8,576 nucleotides of DNA from Planctomycetota bacterium (GTDB lineage: Bacteria; Planctomycetota; UBA8108), in the NCBI GenBank assembly GCA_002695115.1, contig NZOA01000038.1, forward strand, positions 31,583 through 40,158. Direction: 5' to 3'. A program made the position numbers and the translations under genes. Below are positions 1 through 5,524 of this stretch, piece by piece; the stretch's first letter is position 1, and every line of letters starts with the position of its first letter. The notes beneath the pieces were generated by a model. The model was given only the letters and a program-made list of their open reading frames with translations, was not told where the DNA came from and did no database searches.

Positions 1-1331
1 TCCGGCGGGTCATAGACCATGTCGAAAGCGATGGTGGCGGAATCAAAGACCGACTCCGCCACAGGAGAGGGGTCCCCGGGCTCGAGCCCCAAGGGAGTGG
101 CATTGATGACCACTCGCTGGGCACCAGCCTCCATGCCATCTATGGGGCCCGAATCGACCCCGAGCTCCTGAGCTACGGGCCCCCCACTTTCCTCGCTCCG
201 GTAATAGATGGTGGGGCAGGCGCCCGCCTCCAGCAGCGCCCGCACGGCCCCCCTGGCAGCTCCCCCATTGCCCACCACGGCCACCTCAACACCGCCGAGG
301 TCTCCAAGGCGGCCCTGGAGCGGCTCCAGGACTCCGTTGAAATCCGTGTTGAAGCCCCGGAGGTTCCAGCCGCCCAGTTCATCTTCGCGGCGAACCAGGG
401 TATTGGCAGCGCCGCAACTGCCGGACTGCTCGCAGGCCTCATCGGCGCGCGCGAGAGCGTCGGCCTTGAAAGGAATCGTCACGCTGAGCCCATCGAGCCG
501 CAGAGACTCCCAGCAGCCCTCGAGCTCGGAAAAATCATCAAGATGAAAGGGCAGGTAGACCGCGTTGAGACCCGCGAAAGAAAGAGAGGGATTGTGCATA
601 TGTGGCGAGAGAGAGTGCCCCACCGGATTGCCGGCGACTCCGTAGACCCTGGTCTCAGAATCGAGTTGGCAGACCCTGTAGAGCTCCAGCATCTCCTCCA
701 CGGGCAACTGGCCGGGAGCCACCGCCGGGCCGTTTGCTCCGTAGGTCCAGGGAGCCCCTCTCGACAGTGACAGTATCCTGCCGGGGATGCCGTGAGCTCC
801 CATGGCGAAACCGATGCGCGCCGGCGCCTGCTGCGGCCTGCTCTCCACCCACTCGAGCATGAGCACGGTGTCGGCAAGCCGCGTGGCGGTGGGGATCACC
901 TTGATGGCCGCGGGCTCACAGCTTTCCATTTCGCTTGTAAGCTCATCGAGGTCATCGGCGCCAATCATCCCATCGAAGTCATGCCAGGACAGCAGTACTT
1001 TTTTTCCGGACGCCTGCAGGATTGCGGCTGCCTCGGTTCCATGCTCGACATCCACCATCGAGGCACCTCTTTCAAGGGCGTCGATGCAATAGGAGGCTCG
1101 CTCCTCTTCGCTCCAGTTCCAGGACCCACCCTGGGAAAGATGCCGTGGAGTCACCAGGACCGCGAACTCCCGCGCCAGAGCGGAGACCAGGGAGAGGCTA
1201 TCATCGCGTGAATCAAAGAGATCCGCACGAACCTCCACCCCGCCGGCCCCGGCAGGGACTTCATCCCTGCAGTTGTCTGGAGTTATGGGCGCGAGAACCC
1301 CGCTGAGCTTCAAGTCACTGCTTTCAGGCAT
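1..1331 (-). CDS. aroDE: Bifunctional 3-dehydroquinate dehydratase (type I)/shikimate dehydrogenase, 3' end outside window
   Basis: Fusion of two consecutive shikimate-pathway enzymes: dehydration of 3-dehydroquinate, then NADPH reduction of 3-dehydroshikimate, in the cytoplasm, towards chorismate and aromatic amino acids. I translated 443 uninterrupted codons. The N-terminal type I dehydratase (about 1-225) keeps the substrate-binding Glu33/Arg35 (VEVRADLF), His117 (SWHDFDG), the Schiff-base Lys144 (AAIKVIPTAT), Arg185 (MGAHGIPGR) and Gln208 (APGQLP). The shikimate dehydrogenase part (from about 229) has GNPVGHSLSPHMHN (234-247), the shikimate-binding Lys289 (SVTIPFK), Asp330 (GFNTDFNG), the nucleotide loop GNGGAARG (354-361), NATPLGL (420-426) and DMVYDPP (437-443). 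By comparison with the family, about 50-70 C-terminal residues are missing. The ATG follows the ribE stop by 22 nt without a clear Shine-Dalgarno, so translation is probably coupled. The fused order AroD-AroE is known in plants, chlamydiae and some other bacteria. Confidence 0.95.
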   Translation of the reverse strand, partial: MPESSDLKLSGVLAPITPDNCRDEVPAGAGGVEVRADLFDSRDDSLSLVSALAREFAVLVTPRHLSQGGSWNWSEEERASYCIDALERGASMVDVEHGTEAAAILQASGKKVLLSWHDFDGMIGADDLDELTSEMESCEPAAIKVIPTATRLADTVLMLEWVESRPQQAPARIGFAMGAHGIPGRILSLSRGAPWTYGANGPAVAPGQLPVEEMLELYRVCQLDSETRVYGVAGNPVGHSLSPHMHNPSLSFAGLNAVYLPFHLDDFSELEGCWESLRLDGLSVTIPFKADALARADEACEQSGSCGAANTLVRREDELGGWNLRGFNTDFNGVLEPLQGRLGDLGGVEVAVVGNGGAARGAVRALLEAGACPTIYYRSEESGGPVAQELGVDSGPIDGMEAGAQRVVINATPLGLEPGDPSPVAESVFDSATIAFDMVYDPP

Positions 1332-1353
1332 GGCGTTTTCGGCTGAGGTTAAG

Positions 1354-2088
1354 CTATTCCCCGACAGACCCGGACGCTGAATCATCCCGGGGGCTCTTCA
1401 TGGAGCCGCCCCCTTCGAACATTCCGATGGGCGGCCCGTCCCGCTCATCGGAAACCTCGTCTCCTCGCAGGCGTTGGAGTCCATGCAGCGCCCACTTCCC
1501 GAACGCATCGGTCTCGATGTTTACCTCCCCGCCCTCCGAGGCACGGCCAAGAATAGTGCACTCCATGGTATGAGGGATCGTTGCGAAGCTGAACCAGCCT
1601 TCCTCTCGGGCCACCTCGACGATCGTAAGGCTGATGCCATCGACGGAAACGGAGCCCTTATCCAGCATCTGCTCGATAAGGCCAGGCGCGGTGGAGACCC
1701 TGAAGAGCGACTGGTCGCCCTGCCGCTCAATCTTGACGATCTCCCCGATCCCATCCACATGCCCGGTGACGTAATGGCCGCCAAAGGACTCGCCAACCCG
1801 CAGGGATCTCTCGATGTTCACCAGATCTCCGGCCCGAAGCCCGCCCATCGTTGTTTTTTCAAGCGATTCCGGGACGACCTCAAAGCTGACCGATCCGCCA
1901 TCAGGGGTGTTATCGAATTCAACGGCCGTCAGACAGGCCCCGCTCACGCTGATGCTCTCACCGAGCTCGACAGGTCTCCATTGGGGCAACGGAGCCTCCG
2001 CGGAGACCTTTACCCCGAGCGCCAACCCACCACCGGTCTCTTCAGCACTGGCAACGACAGCGGTTCTCTCTACGATTCCCGTAAACAT
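1354..2088 (-). CDS. ribE: Riboflavin synthase (alpha subunit)
   Basis: Catalyses the dismutation of two 6,7-dimethyl-8-ribityllumazine molecules to riboflavin, the last step of the pathway, in the cytoplasm. The 244-residue protein shows both lumazine-binding lobes. Lobe 1 starts with the hallmark MFTGIVE and has SGACLTAV (49-56). Lobe 2 has GGHYVTGHVDG (103-113), KGSVSVDGISLT (144-155), IPHTMECT (161-168) and VNIETDAFGKW (179-189). The family is usually about 195-215 residues. The excess is a C-terminal tail (about 200-244) rich in Gly, Ser, Asp and Glu, probably disordered and of unknown role. MFTGIVE is the conserved N-terminus, which fixes the ATG. Only a weak GGAT/GGAG stretch precedes it. 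It lies first in a two-gene minus-strand unit with aroDE, an unusual partner, since no other rib gene is in view. Confidence 0.96.
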   Translation of the reverse strand: MFTGIVERTAVVASAEETGGGLALGVKVSAEAPLPQWRPVELGESISVSGACLTAVEFDNTPDGGSVSFEVVPESLEKTTMGGLRAGDLVNIERSLRVGESFGGHYVTGHVDGIGEIVKIERQGDQSLFRVSTAPGLIEQMLDKGSVSVDGISLTIVEVAREEGWFSFATIPHTMECTILGRASEGGEVNIETDAFGKWALHGLQRLRGDEVSDERDGPPIGMFEGGGSMKSPRDDSASGSVGE

Positions 2089-2224
2089 CTTTTATCCATG
2101 CTCCGCAAGCCTGTCTTCCATGTGAAACTAACTAAATAAAGCGGAAGAAGATAAAGTTATCCTTGTTCGGTAGAAAATACACCCTCCAGGACCAGAAACC
2201 CGGAAAGTTCACCACAGGAAGAGG
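2089..2224. promoter_or_regulatory. Divergent intergenic region between ribE and moeA
   Basis: These 136 nt must hold the control signals for both the leftward ribE-aroDE unit and the rightward moeA gene. The middle (about 2130-2190) is A/T-rich relative to the coding DNA. A short dyad, GATAA-AG-TTATC, lies at 2150-2161 and could be an operator for either direction. I could not assign a convincing -35/-10 pair on either strand. I see no FMN (RFN) riboswitch features for ribE and no molybdenum-cofactor riboswitch features for moeA. Confidence 0.45.
2216..2224 (+). promoter_or_regulatory. Ribosome binding site of moeA
   Basis: AGGA at 2216-2219 stands 5 nt before the ATG at 2225, within the purine run AGGAAGAGG. 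This supports 2225 as the start of the MoeA-family gene. Confidence 0.75.
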
Positions 2225-3469
2225 ATGTTTCCACCTATCGCCATCAACCCCATAGACGCCCTGCGCTTAGTGACCGAAAAGACCAAGCACGGGCCCGTGA
2301 TCCAGCTCGAGGTCGAAGCGGGAGGCGGGCATTACCTTGCCGAGGCGGTCCCGGGGCTGCCCCCGGCTTCTTCCTTTCCATTCGATCCGCCCGGAACGCT
2401 CAGGGCTGCCCTGGATGGCTACGCGCTCCCCTCCGGCAGCGGCGCCGGCGACGAGCTCGATACGGGCGCCGATCTGGCCGCCATACTCGAGGACGGCAAA
2501 GATGCGCCCCCGGAGGGATCCGCCTGTCGCGTAGAGGCCGGAGGCCTGCTGCCGGCAAAGACCTGGGCAATCCTGCCGGTAAACAACGGCACCCTGCTTG
2601 GGACAGGAAAGGTCCGCATTAACCTCCTTCCACAGGCGGCGGAAGGAATCCTGGGCCGGCACGACGGGACGCCCAGGGACATCGAGGTGGGCACTCTCCT
2701 TTCACCCCGCATCCAGGCTCATCTTCTTGCCGCCGGAATATCCAGGGCCAGGGTTTACTCCCCGCCACGAGTCGGAGTGCTGCTTCTCGGTGAAGAGCTC
2801 ATGGACCTGAAAGCCGAGCTTGCCAACGACGAGGTGTACGACCTCAACGGCTACTGGCTCATCGGAGCGATTGAGGCGCTGGGGCTCGAGGTTATCCCCC
2901 TGGGGATTTCCGAAGATGGGCCCGAAGGCGTCAACCGGCACCTCCACCGTTGCCGCACAAGACAGATCGATGTTCTGATCCTTTGCGGGGGAACCGGCTC
3001 AGGCCTCAGCGACAGGAGCGCCGAGGCCGTTCGGGAATTGAACGGAAAGGTGCTGTTGGAGAAGCTGGCCCTGAGCGGCTGCGACTCACTGGTTTTCGGG
3101 AAATTAGCGGAAATGGACGTTCTTGGCCTCAGCGGCGGGCCGCTGAGTTGCGCTGCGGGATTCGACCTCTTCTGCCGGCCCATGCTCCTGGCCCGAAGCG
3201 GCGCTTCGGCAGGTTATTGGAACTGGACGAAGCATGTCTACGAGGATGAAATGATGAGCCCCCCTCCACCGGTTGAAAATAAAGAAGAGACCTGGTCACT
3301 GCAGGTTGGAAAAATAAGCGAAAAACACCCGGAAACCCTTATTCCGGCTACAGTTAAAAGCTGGAACCCGGAGACTCCTTTCAGCCCTCTCGCGGCGGGA
3401 TCAGAGGGCTGGGTGCTGCGCCCCGCCCCTGCTGGCGACAAGGCCGTTTATTACGTCGGATACCGGTAG
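2225..3469 (+). CDS. moeA: MoeA-family molybdopterin molybdenumtransferase, divergent
   Basis: MoeA inserts molybdate into adenylylated molybdopterin to make the molybdenum cofactor. The 414-residue length and motif order match the family: LDGYA (63-67, usually MDGYA), GGLLPAKTWAILPV (106-119, the TGAMLP.GADAVV region), the RDIEVGTLL segment (151-159), RVYSPPRVGVLLLGEEL (176-192, usually RRPrVaIlsTGdEL), EVYDLNGYWL (203-212, usually iyDsNs..L), CGGTGSGLSD (254-263, usually GGVSVGDyD) and VLGLSGGPLS (299-308, usually V.gLPGNPvs). Asp64, Glu190/191 and Asp263 are kept, but the glycine-rich molybdopterin-binding loop and the LPGNP motif are altered. It may therefore be an active but remote MoeA or a paralogue with a changed ligand. 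No moa or mob gene is in the window. It is transcribed alone, divergently from ribE, and no clear terminator follows. Confidence 0.85.
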   Translation: MFPPIAINPIDALRLVTEKTKHGPVIQLEVEAGGGHYLAEAVPGLPPASSFPFDPPGTLRAALDGYALPSGSGAGDELDTGADLAAILEDGKDAPPEGSACRVEAGGLLPAKTWAILPVNNGTLLGTGKVRINLLPQAAEGILGRHDGTPRDIEVGTLLSPRIQAHLLAAGISRARVYSPPRVGVLLLGEELMDLKAELANDEVYDLNGYWLIGAIEALGLEVIPLGISEDGPEGVNRHLHRCRTRQIDVLILCGGTGSGLSDRSAEAVRELNGKVLLEKLALSGCDSLVFGKLAEMDVLGLSGGPLSCAAGFDLFCRPMLLARSGASAGYWNWTKHVYEDEMMSPPPPVENKEETWSLQVGKISEKHPETLIPATVKSWNPETPFSPLAAGSEGWVLRPAPAGDKAVYYVGYR

Positions 3470-3480
3470 CAGGTCCTTGA

Positions 3481-3498
3481 TTCACAAGGTTTTGTGAA
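3481..3498. repeat. 18-bp dyad after moeA (possible operator or weak terminator)
   Basis: TTCACAA-GGTT-TTGTGAA is a perfect 7-bp inverted repeat with a 4-nt spacer, 11 nt after the moeA stop and 45 nt before the -35 box of the next promoter. The stem is A/T-rich and is followed by AAAATT, not a T-run. It is therefore at best a weak terminator for moeA and could equally be a regulator binding site. Confidence 0.4.
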
Positions 3499-3543
3499 AA
3501 ATTAGGTGCCCACTCCAGATAACTTTCCTCTCAAGCGCATCGA

Positions 3544-3571
3544 TTGACAGTTTCGTTCTGTGTCATATAAT
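3544..3571 (+). promoter_or_regulatory. Consensus sigma70-type promoter for the coiled-coil operon
   Basis: TTGACA at 3544-3549 and TATAAT at 3566-3571 both match the housekeeping consensus at all six positions and are separated by 16 nt. The DNA around it is A/T-rich. Transcription should start near 3578-3580, giving a leader of about 315 nt before the ATG at 3893. A 6/6 plus 6/6 match is rare in natural promoters and suggests strong, largely unregulated initiation, leaving the leader as the likely place for control. Confidence 0.85.
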
Positions 3572-3676
3572 CGTATGAACCTCTCGTAAACGAATGAGGA
3601 AATCAGCATCCTCTTGCGGTTTAAGGAGTTTGGAGGGTTCAGGATTAGCTTGCAATCCCCCTATGTTCCGAAAACA

Positions 3677-3700
3677 ATAAGCCGAGAGATAAGCTGAGAG
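3677..3700. repeat. Tandem 12-bp repeat in the leader
   Basis: ATAAGCCGAGAG (3677-3688) is followed directly by ATAAGCTGAGAG (3689-3700), with one mismatch in 12. It lies about 100 nt into the predicted leader RNA. The unit is purine-rich and contains no start codon. It may bind a protein or be a chance slippage product. Confidence 0.6.
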
Positions 3701-3859
3701 GAATGAAGTTTAAATCAGACTCTTGTCAATCACCCACAGTTGCCGATTGATGGGTGTTGGGAATAAACGGGACCTTCCCTGTTTGGTGCTTTCCCTGATT
3801 TCGCAATTTGCGCAATCTGCTTGAATAGCGGCCAGTAGAGCCGCAGCCATCAGGAAGAA

Positions 3860-3892
3860 ATGAATATGGTCCTGATTTGGAGGAATGGATAA
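3860..3892 (+). CDS. Possible 10-codon leader peptide (MNMVLIWRNG)
   Basis: ATG at 3860 is preceded by AGGAAG (3852-3857), opens a reading frame MNMVLIWRNG and ends in TAA at 3890-3892, immediately before the ATG of the coiled-coil gene. A second in-frame ATG is at 3866. Its coding part contains the downstream gene's own Shine-Dalgarno, GGAGG (3879-3883), and its translation would disrupt the ATCAGGA/TCCTGAT stem (3849-3876). Abutting stop and start suggest translational coupling if it is translated. The peptide is short enough to arise by chance. Confidence 0.3.
   Translation: MNMVLIWRNG
3879..3883 (+). promoter_or_regulatory. Ribosome binding site of the coiled-coil gene
   Basis: GGAGG stands 9 nt before the ATG at 3893 and fixes that start. 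An ATG at 3886 lies in another frame and meets TGA after two further codons. Confidence 0.75.
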
Positions 3893-4759
3893 ATGAGTGC
3901 TCTGGCGAAGGTTTTCGTCGTTTTTGTTTTCCTGCTGTCGATACTTTTCTTCGGCACATCAGCAACTCTCTACCTTACCCGAGAAGACTGGGCCAAGAAC
4001 TACGACGAGTTCAAGGAAGAGGTCACCAAGAGCGTAGCTAAGCTCAAAGATCGCAACGATACACTCAAGGGTGAGCGCGACGATCTCGAAGACGCTCTCC
4101 GCCTGGTAAGTGAAGATGAGCTTCAGAAGGCCGGCACGATCCAGAAGCTGCGCACCGAGCTCAAGGGCAAGGATGCCCAGATTGCCAATATCTCCGCAAC
4201 GCGCGATGAGGCCATCAACGCCAAGACCGCTACTGACAACGTGAACGCCAGCCTCGTCAGCCAGAACACGACCCTCACCGGTCAGTTGAACGAAGCGCAC
4301 GACAAGCGCGACGATGCCATCGACGCGCAAAAAGTAGCCAACGCCGAAAAGTTCCGCATGAAGAGAGACCTGGACGCGACCACCCAGGAGCTCCACGAGG
4401 CGAGAGTTGAGCACAACACCCTGAGCGAAAAATTCGACTCGCTCGAGCTCGCCTATGGAGCGGTCGAGAAGAAGCTCGGCAAGGATGGCGTCGAGGCTAT
4501 CCTCAGCGGGCTCGTCTCTCCTCCCATCGATGCGCTTGTTGAGGAAGTCGACAGCAACCTGAACCTCGTGGTGCTCAGCGTAGGCAGCCAGGACGAAGTC
4601 AAGGAAGGCGTCGAGTTCACTATCTACCGCGAAGACAAATTTGTCGGCAAGGTCAGGGTCAACAAGGTATATGAAAACCTTGCGGGCGCCCGCGTCCTCT
4701 TCACCGCCGAGGGATCCGATATTCGCCAGGGAGATCGCGCCACCACGCGAATCAACTGA
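3893..4759 (+). CDS. Membrane-anchored coiled-coil protein with C-terminal beta-rich domain, function unknown
   Basis: I do not recognise a named family. The 288-residue protein has one N-terminal transmembrane segment (about 5-28, an uncleaved anchor with a single Lys before it) followed by LTREDWAKNYDEF. A long, highly charged, heptad-like coiled coil spans about 35-205, with few prolines or glycines. Residues 210-288 form a compact beta-rich domain (PPIDALVEEVDSNLNLVVLS, then GSQDEVKEGVEFTIYR, KFVGKVRVNKVY and IRQGDRATTRIN). Its short strands and repeated V.EG/RQGD turns resemble SH3-like or MreC-type barrels. The expected topology places the coil and barrel outside the cytoplasmic membrane. 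It is first in a two-gene unit with a consensus promoter and is probably abundant. A scaffold or spacer role across the envelope, perhaps linked to the mre genes downstream, is inference. Confidence 0.9.
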   Translation: MSALAKVFVVFVFLLSILFFGTSATLYLTREDWAKNYDEFKEEVTKSVAKLKDRNDTLKGERDDLEDALRLVSEDELQKAGTIQKLRTELKGKDAQIANISATRDEAINAKTATDNVNASLVSQNTTLTGQLNEAHDKRDDAIDAQKVANAEKFRMKRDLDATTQELHEARVEHNTLSEKFDSLELAYGAVEKKLGKDGVEAILSGLVSPPIDALVEEVDSNLNLVVLSVGSQDEVKEGVEFTIYREDKFVGKVRVNKVYENLAGARVLFTAEGSDIRQGDRATTRIN

Positions 4760-4777
4760 GGAAGAACAGGTTAAATC

Positions 4778-5257
4778 ATGGCGACAAACAACGAAGAAAT
4801 CATCGAACGTAAAGAAGGAAGCCCGGTTGCGACCAGCTGCCTGATCATCGCCTGCGTCGCGATCGTCGGCGCCATCTCGCTGCAGATTGCCGAGCTCACC
4901 CAGGTGCGAGCCAGCTGGAGCCCGACTGAACGAGCGGCCAATGAGGTCCTTCATGTGAAGAAGGAGCAGGCTGACATCATCGAGGGCATAAATGAAATTC
5001 TTGGCAACTCCAAGCCTCTCACAGATGAAAAGGTCGAGGAGCTGAAGAGCGAGAGCGACAGGAGTGACAAGCTGATCGAAGACGCCAAAAAGGAGGCCAG
5101 CGGCGAAGGTTCCGCGGGAGCTGAAGACACGACGGGAGCCGGCGATGACGCCGAGGCGCCCGCCGAGCCCGATCCCGAAGAGGCCGAGACGCCCACCGAG
5201 CCCGATCCTGCAGAGAAGGACGCATCCTCCGACGATGACGTTGACGATGACTTCTGA
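4778..5257 (+). CDS. Small single-TM protein with acidic low-complexity tail, function unknown
   Basis: Unrecognised 159-residue protein. A charged N-terminus (MATNNEEIIERKEGSPV) is followed by one transmembrane helix (about 17-38), a charged helical region (about 45-103) that could form a short coiled coil, and a tail (about 104-159) of almost only Asp, Glu, Ala, Pro, Gly, Ser and Thr, ending DDDVDDDF. The tail contains two copies of an 11-residue unit, AEAPAEPDPEE/AETPTEPDPAE. The ATG lies 18 nt after the preceding stop, with AGG (4768-4770) 7 nt upstream, so the two genes are co-transcribed. It probably acts with the coiled-coil protein in the membrane. The tail may be disordered and bind cations or a basic partner, which is inference. 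Confidence 0.87.
   Translation: MATNNEEIIERKEGSPVATSCLIIACVAIVGAISLQIAELTQVRASWSPTERAANEVLHVKKEQADIIEGINEILGNSKPLTDEKVEELKSESDRSDKLIEDAKKEASGEGSAGAEDTTGAGDDAEAPAEPDPEEAETPTEPDPAEKDASSDDDVDDDF
5150..5215 (+). repeat. Two tandem 33-bp units in the acidic tail
   Basis: Units 5150-5182 and 5183-5215 align in frame with 4 differences in 33 (first-base changes in two codons, a silent CCC/CCT, and GAA/GCA). They encode AEAPAEPDPEE and AETPTEPDPAE. This looks like an in-frame tandem duplication within a low-complexity coding region, so repeat number may vary between strains. Confidence 0.75.
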
Positions 5258-5265
5258 GCGATAAA

Positions 5266-5311
5266 TCAGGTAATTCGCCACTGAATTGCCTGAAAAGTCC
5301 GCTAAGGACTT
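5266..5311 (+). other. Two RNA hairpins between the stop codon and the terminator
   Basis: First hairpin: TCAGGTAATTC (5266-5276) pairs over 11 bp, including one G-U, with GAATTGCCTGA (5283-5293) around a 6-nt loop. Second: AAGTCC (5295-5300) pairs with GGACTT (5306-5311) around a 5-nt loop. Neither is followed by a T-run. Both lie directly before the intrinsic terminator, so the mRNA 3' end would be almost wholly structured. Likely effects are protection from 3' exonucleases or a stable 3'-derived RNA. Confidence 0.65.
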
Positions 5312-5316
5312 GAACC

Positions 5317-5365
5317 AACCCGCTTTTGCAAGCAGAATGACCCTGTTGGCAAAAGCGGGTTTTTT
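5317..5365 (+). terminator. Strong intrinsic terminator of the coiled-coil operon
   Basis: AACCCGCTTTTGC (5317-5329) pairs perfectly with GCAAAAGCGGGTT (5349-5361), with T-run 5360-5365. The GC-rich lower stem next to six T residues is the classical Rho-independent form. The 19-nt loop can add a further small stem (CAG 5333-5335 with CTG 5343-5345). It separates the two-gene unit from the mre operon, which therefore needs its own promoter or read-through. Confidence 0.95.
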
Positions 5366-5524
5366 CATGCTCGCGTGCCACTGGACGGGAAGAGAATCGC
5401 GCCTCATCAAACCGCGGAAATGAAGAGAAATCCGCAGATGAGGGGAGCCGATTCTCCCCCTGGTAGAAAAGAAGTGCGGCCGTTGCCGAGGGCTCTCGAC
5501 AGCGGAACATCTCGAGGTGAGCGA
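5366..5524 (+). promoter_or_regulatory. Promoter/leader region of the mre operon
   Basis: These 159 nt between the terminator and mreB must contain the mre promoter if the terminator is efficient. I find no good sigma70 match. Two small hairpins are visible: GCGGA/TCCGC (5414-5418 with 5431-5435) and GGGGAG/CTCCCC (5442-5447 with 5454-5459). The mreB frame stays open upstream to an ATG at 5375, but those 50 codons do not look like MreB and I treat them as untranslated. Confidence 0.4.
5514..5520 (+). promoter_or_regulatory. Ribosome binding site of mreB
   Basis: GAGGTGA has its GAGG core (5514-5517) 7 nt before the ATG at 5525. This chooses 5525 over the upstream in-frame ATG at 5375. Confidence 0.75.

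Larger units (their letters stand above)
3579..3892 (+). other. Long, low-GC 5' leader with possible RNA structure
   Basis: Non-coding stretch between the predicted transcription start and the coiled-coil gene. G+C is about 44% over 3481-3840 by my count, well below the neighbouring genes. Candidate hairpins seen by eye are GGATT/AATCC (3642-3646 with 3654-3658, extendable by GGG 3635-3637 with CCC 3659-3661), CACCCA/TGGGTG (3731-3736 with 3751-3756), AAACGGG/CCCTGTTT (3765-3784), GCGGC/GCCGC (3828-3832 with 3840-3844) and ATCAGGA/TCCTGAT (3849-3855 with 3870-3876). An odd palindrome CGCAA-T-TTGCG lies at 3802-3812. It matches no riboswitch or known RNA class that I recognise. It could be a regulatory leader or carry a separate small RNA. 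Confidence 0.5.

Noticed and set aside
1474..2139. 221-codon plus-strand frame opposite ribE
   Set aside because: RibE on the other strand has complete family motifs; this frame has none.
2089..2224. FMN riboswitch for ribE or molybdenum-cofactor riboswitch for moeA
   Set aside because: None of the conserved RFN or Moco RNA core segments is visible, and 136 nt shared by two divergent genes leaves little room.
3470..3892. Insertion-sequence remnant or integrated element, suggested by the low G+C
   Set aside because: No terminal inverted repeats with target duplication and no transposase similarity. A promoter plus leader explains the A/T richness.
3579..3892. tRNA, tmRNA, 6S RNA or signal recognition particle RNA in the leader
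   Set aside because: No cloverleaf, T-arm, tag frame or 6S-like long bubble helix could be found by eye.
3726..3965. 79-codon minus-strand frame in the leader region
   Set aside because: No family resemblance and no clear ribosome site; it overlaps the predicted leader and the start of the coiled-coil gene.
5375..5524. 50-residue N-terminal extension of MreB from ATG 5375
   Set aside because: The extension is basic, Pro-rich and unlike MreB. The canonical N-terminus and a good ribosome site begin at 5525.
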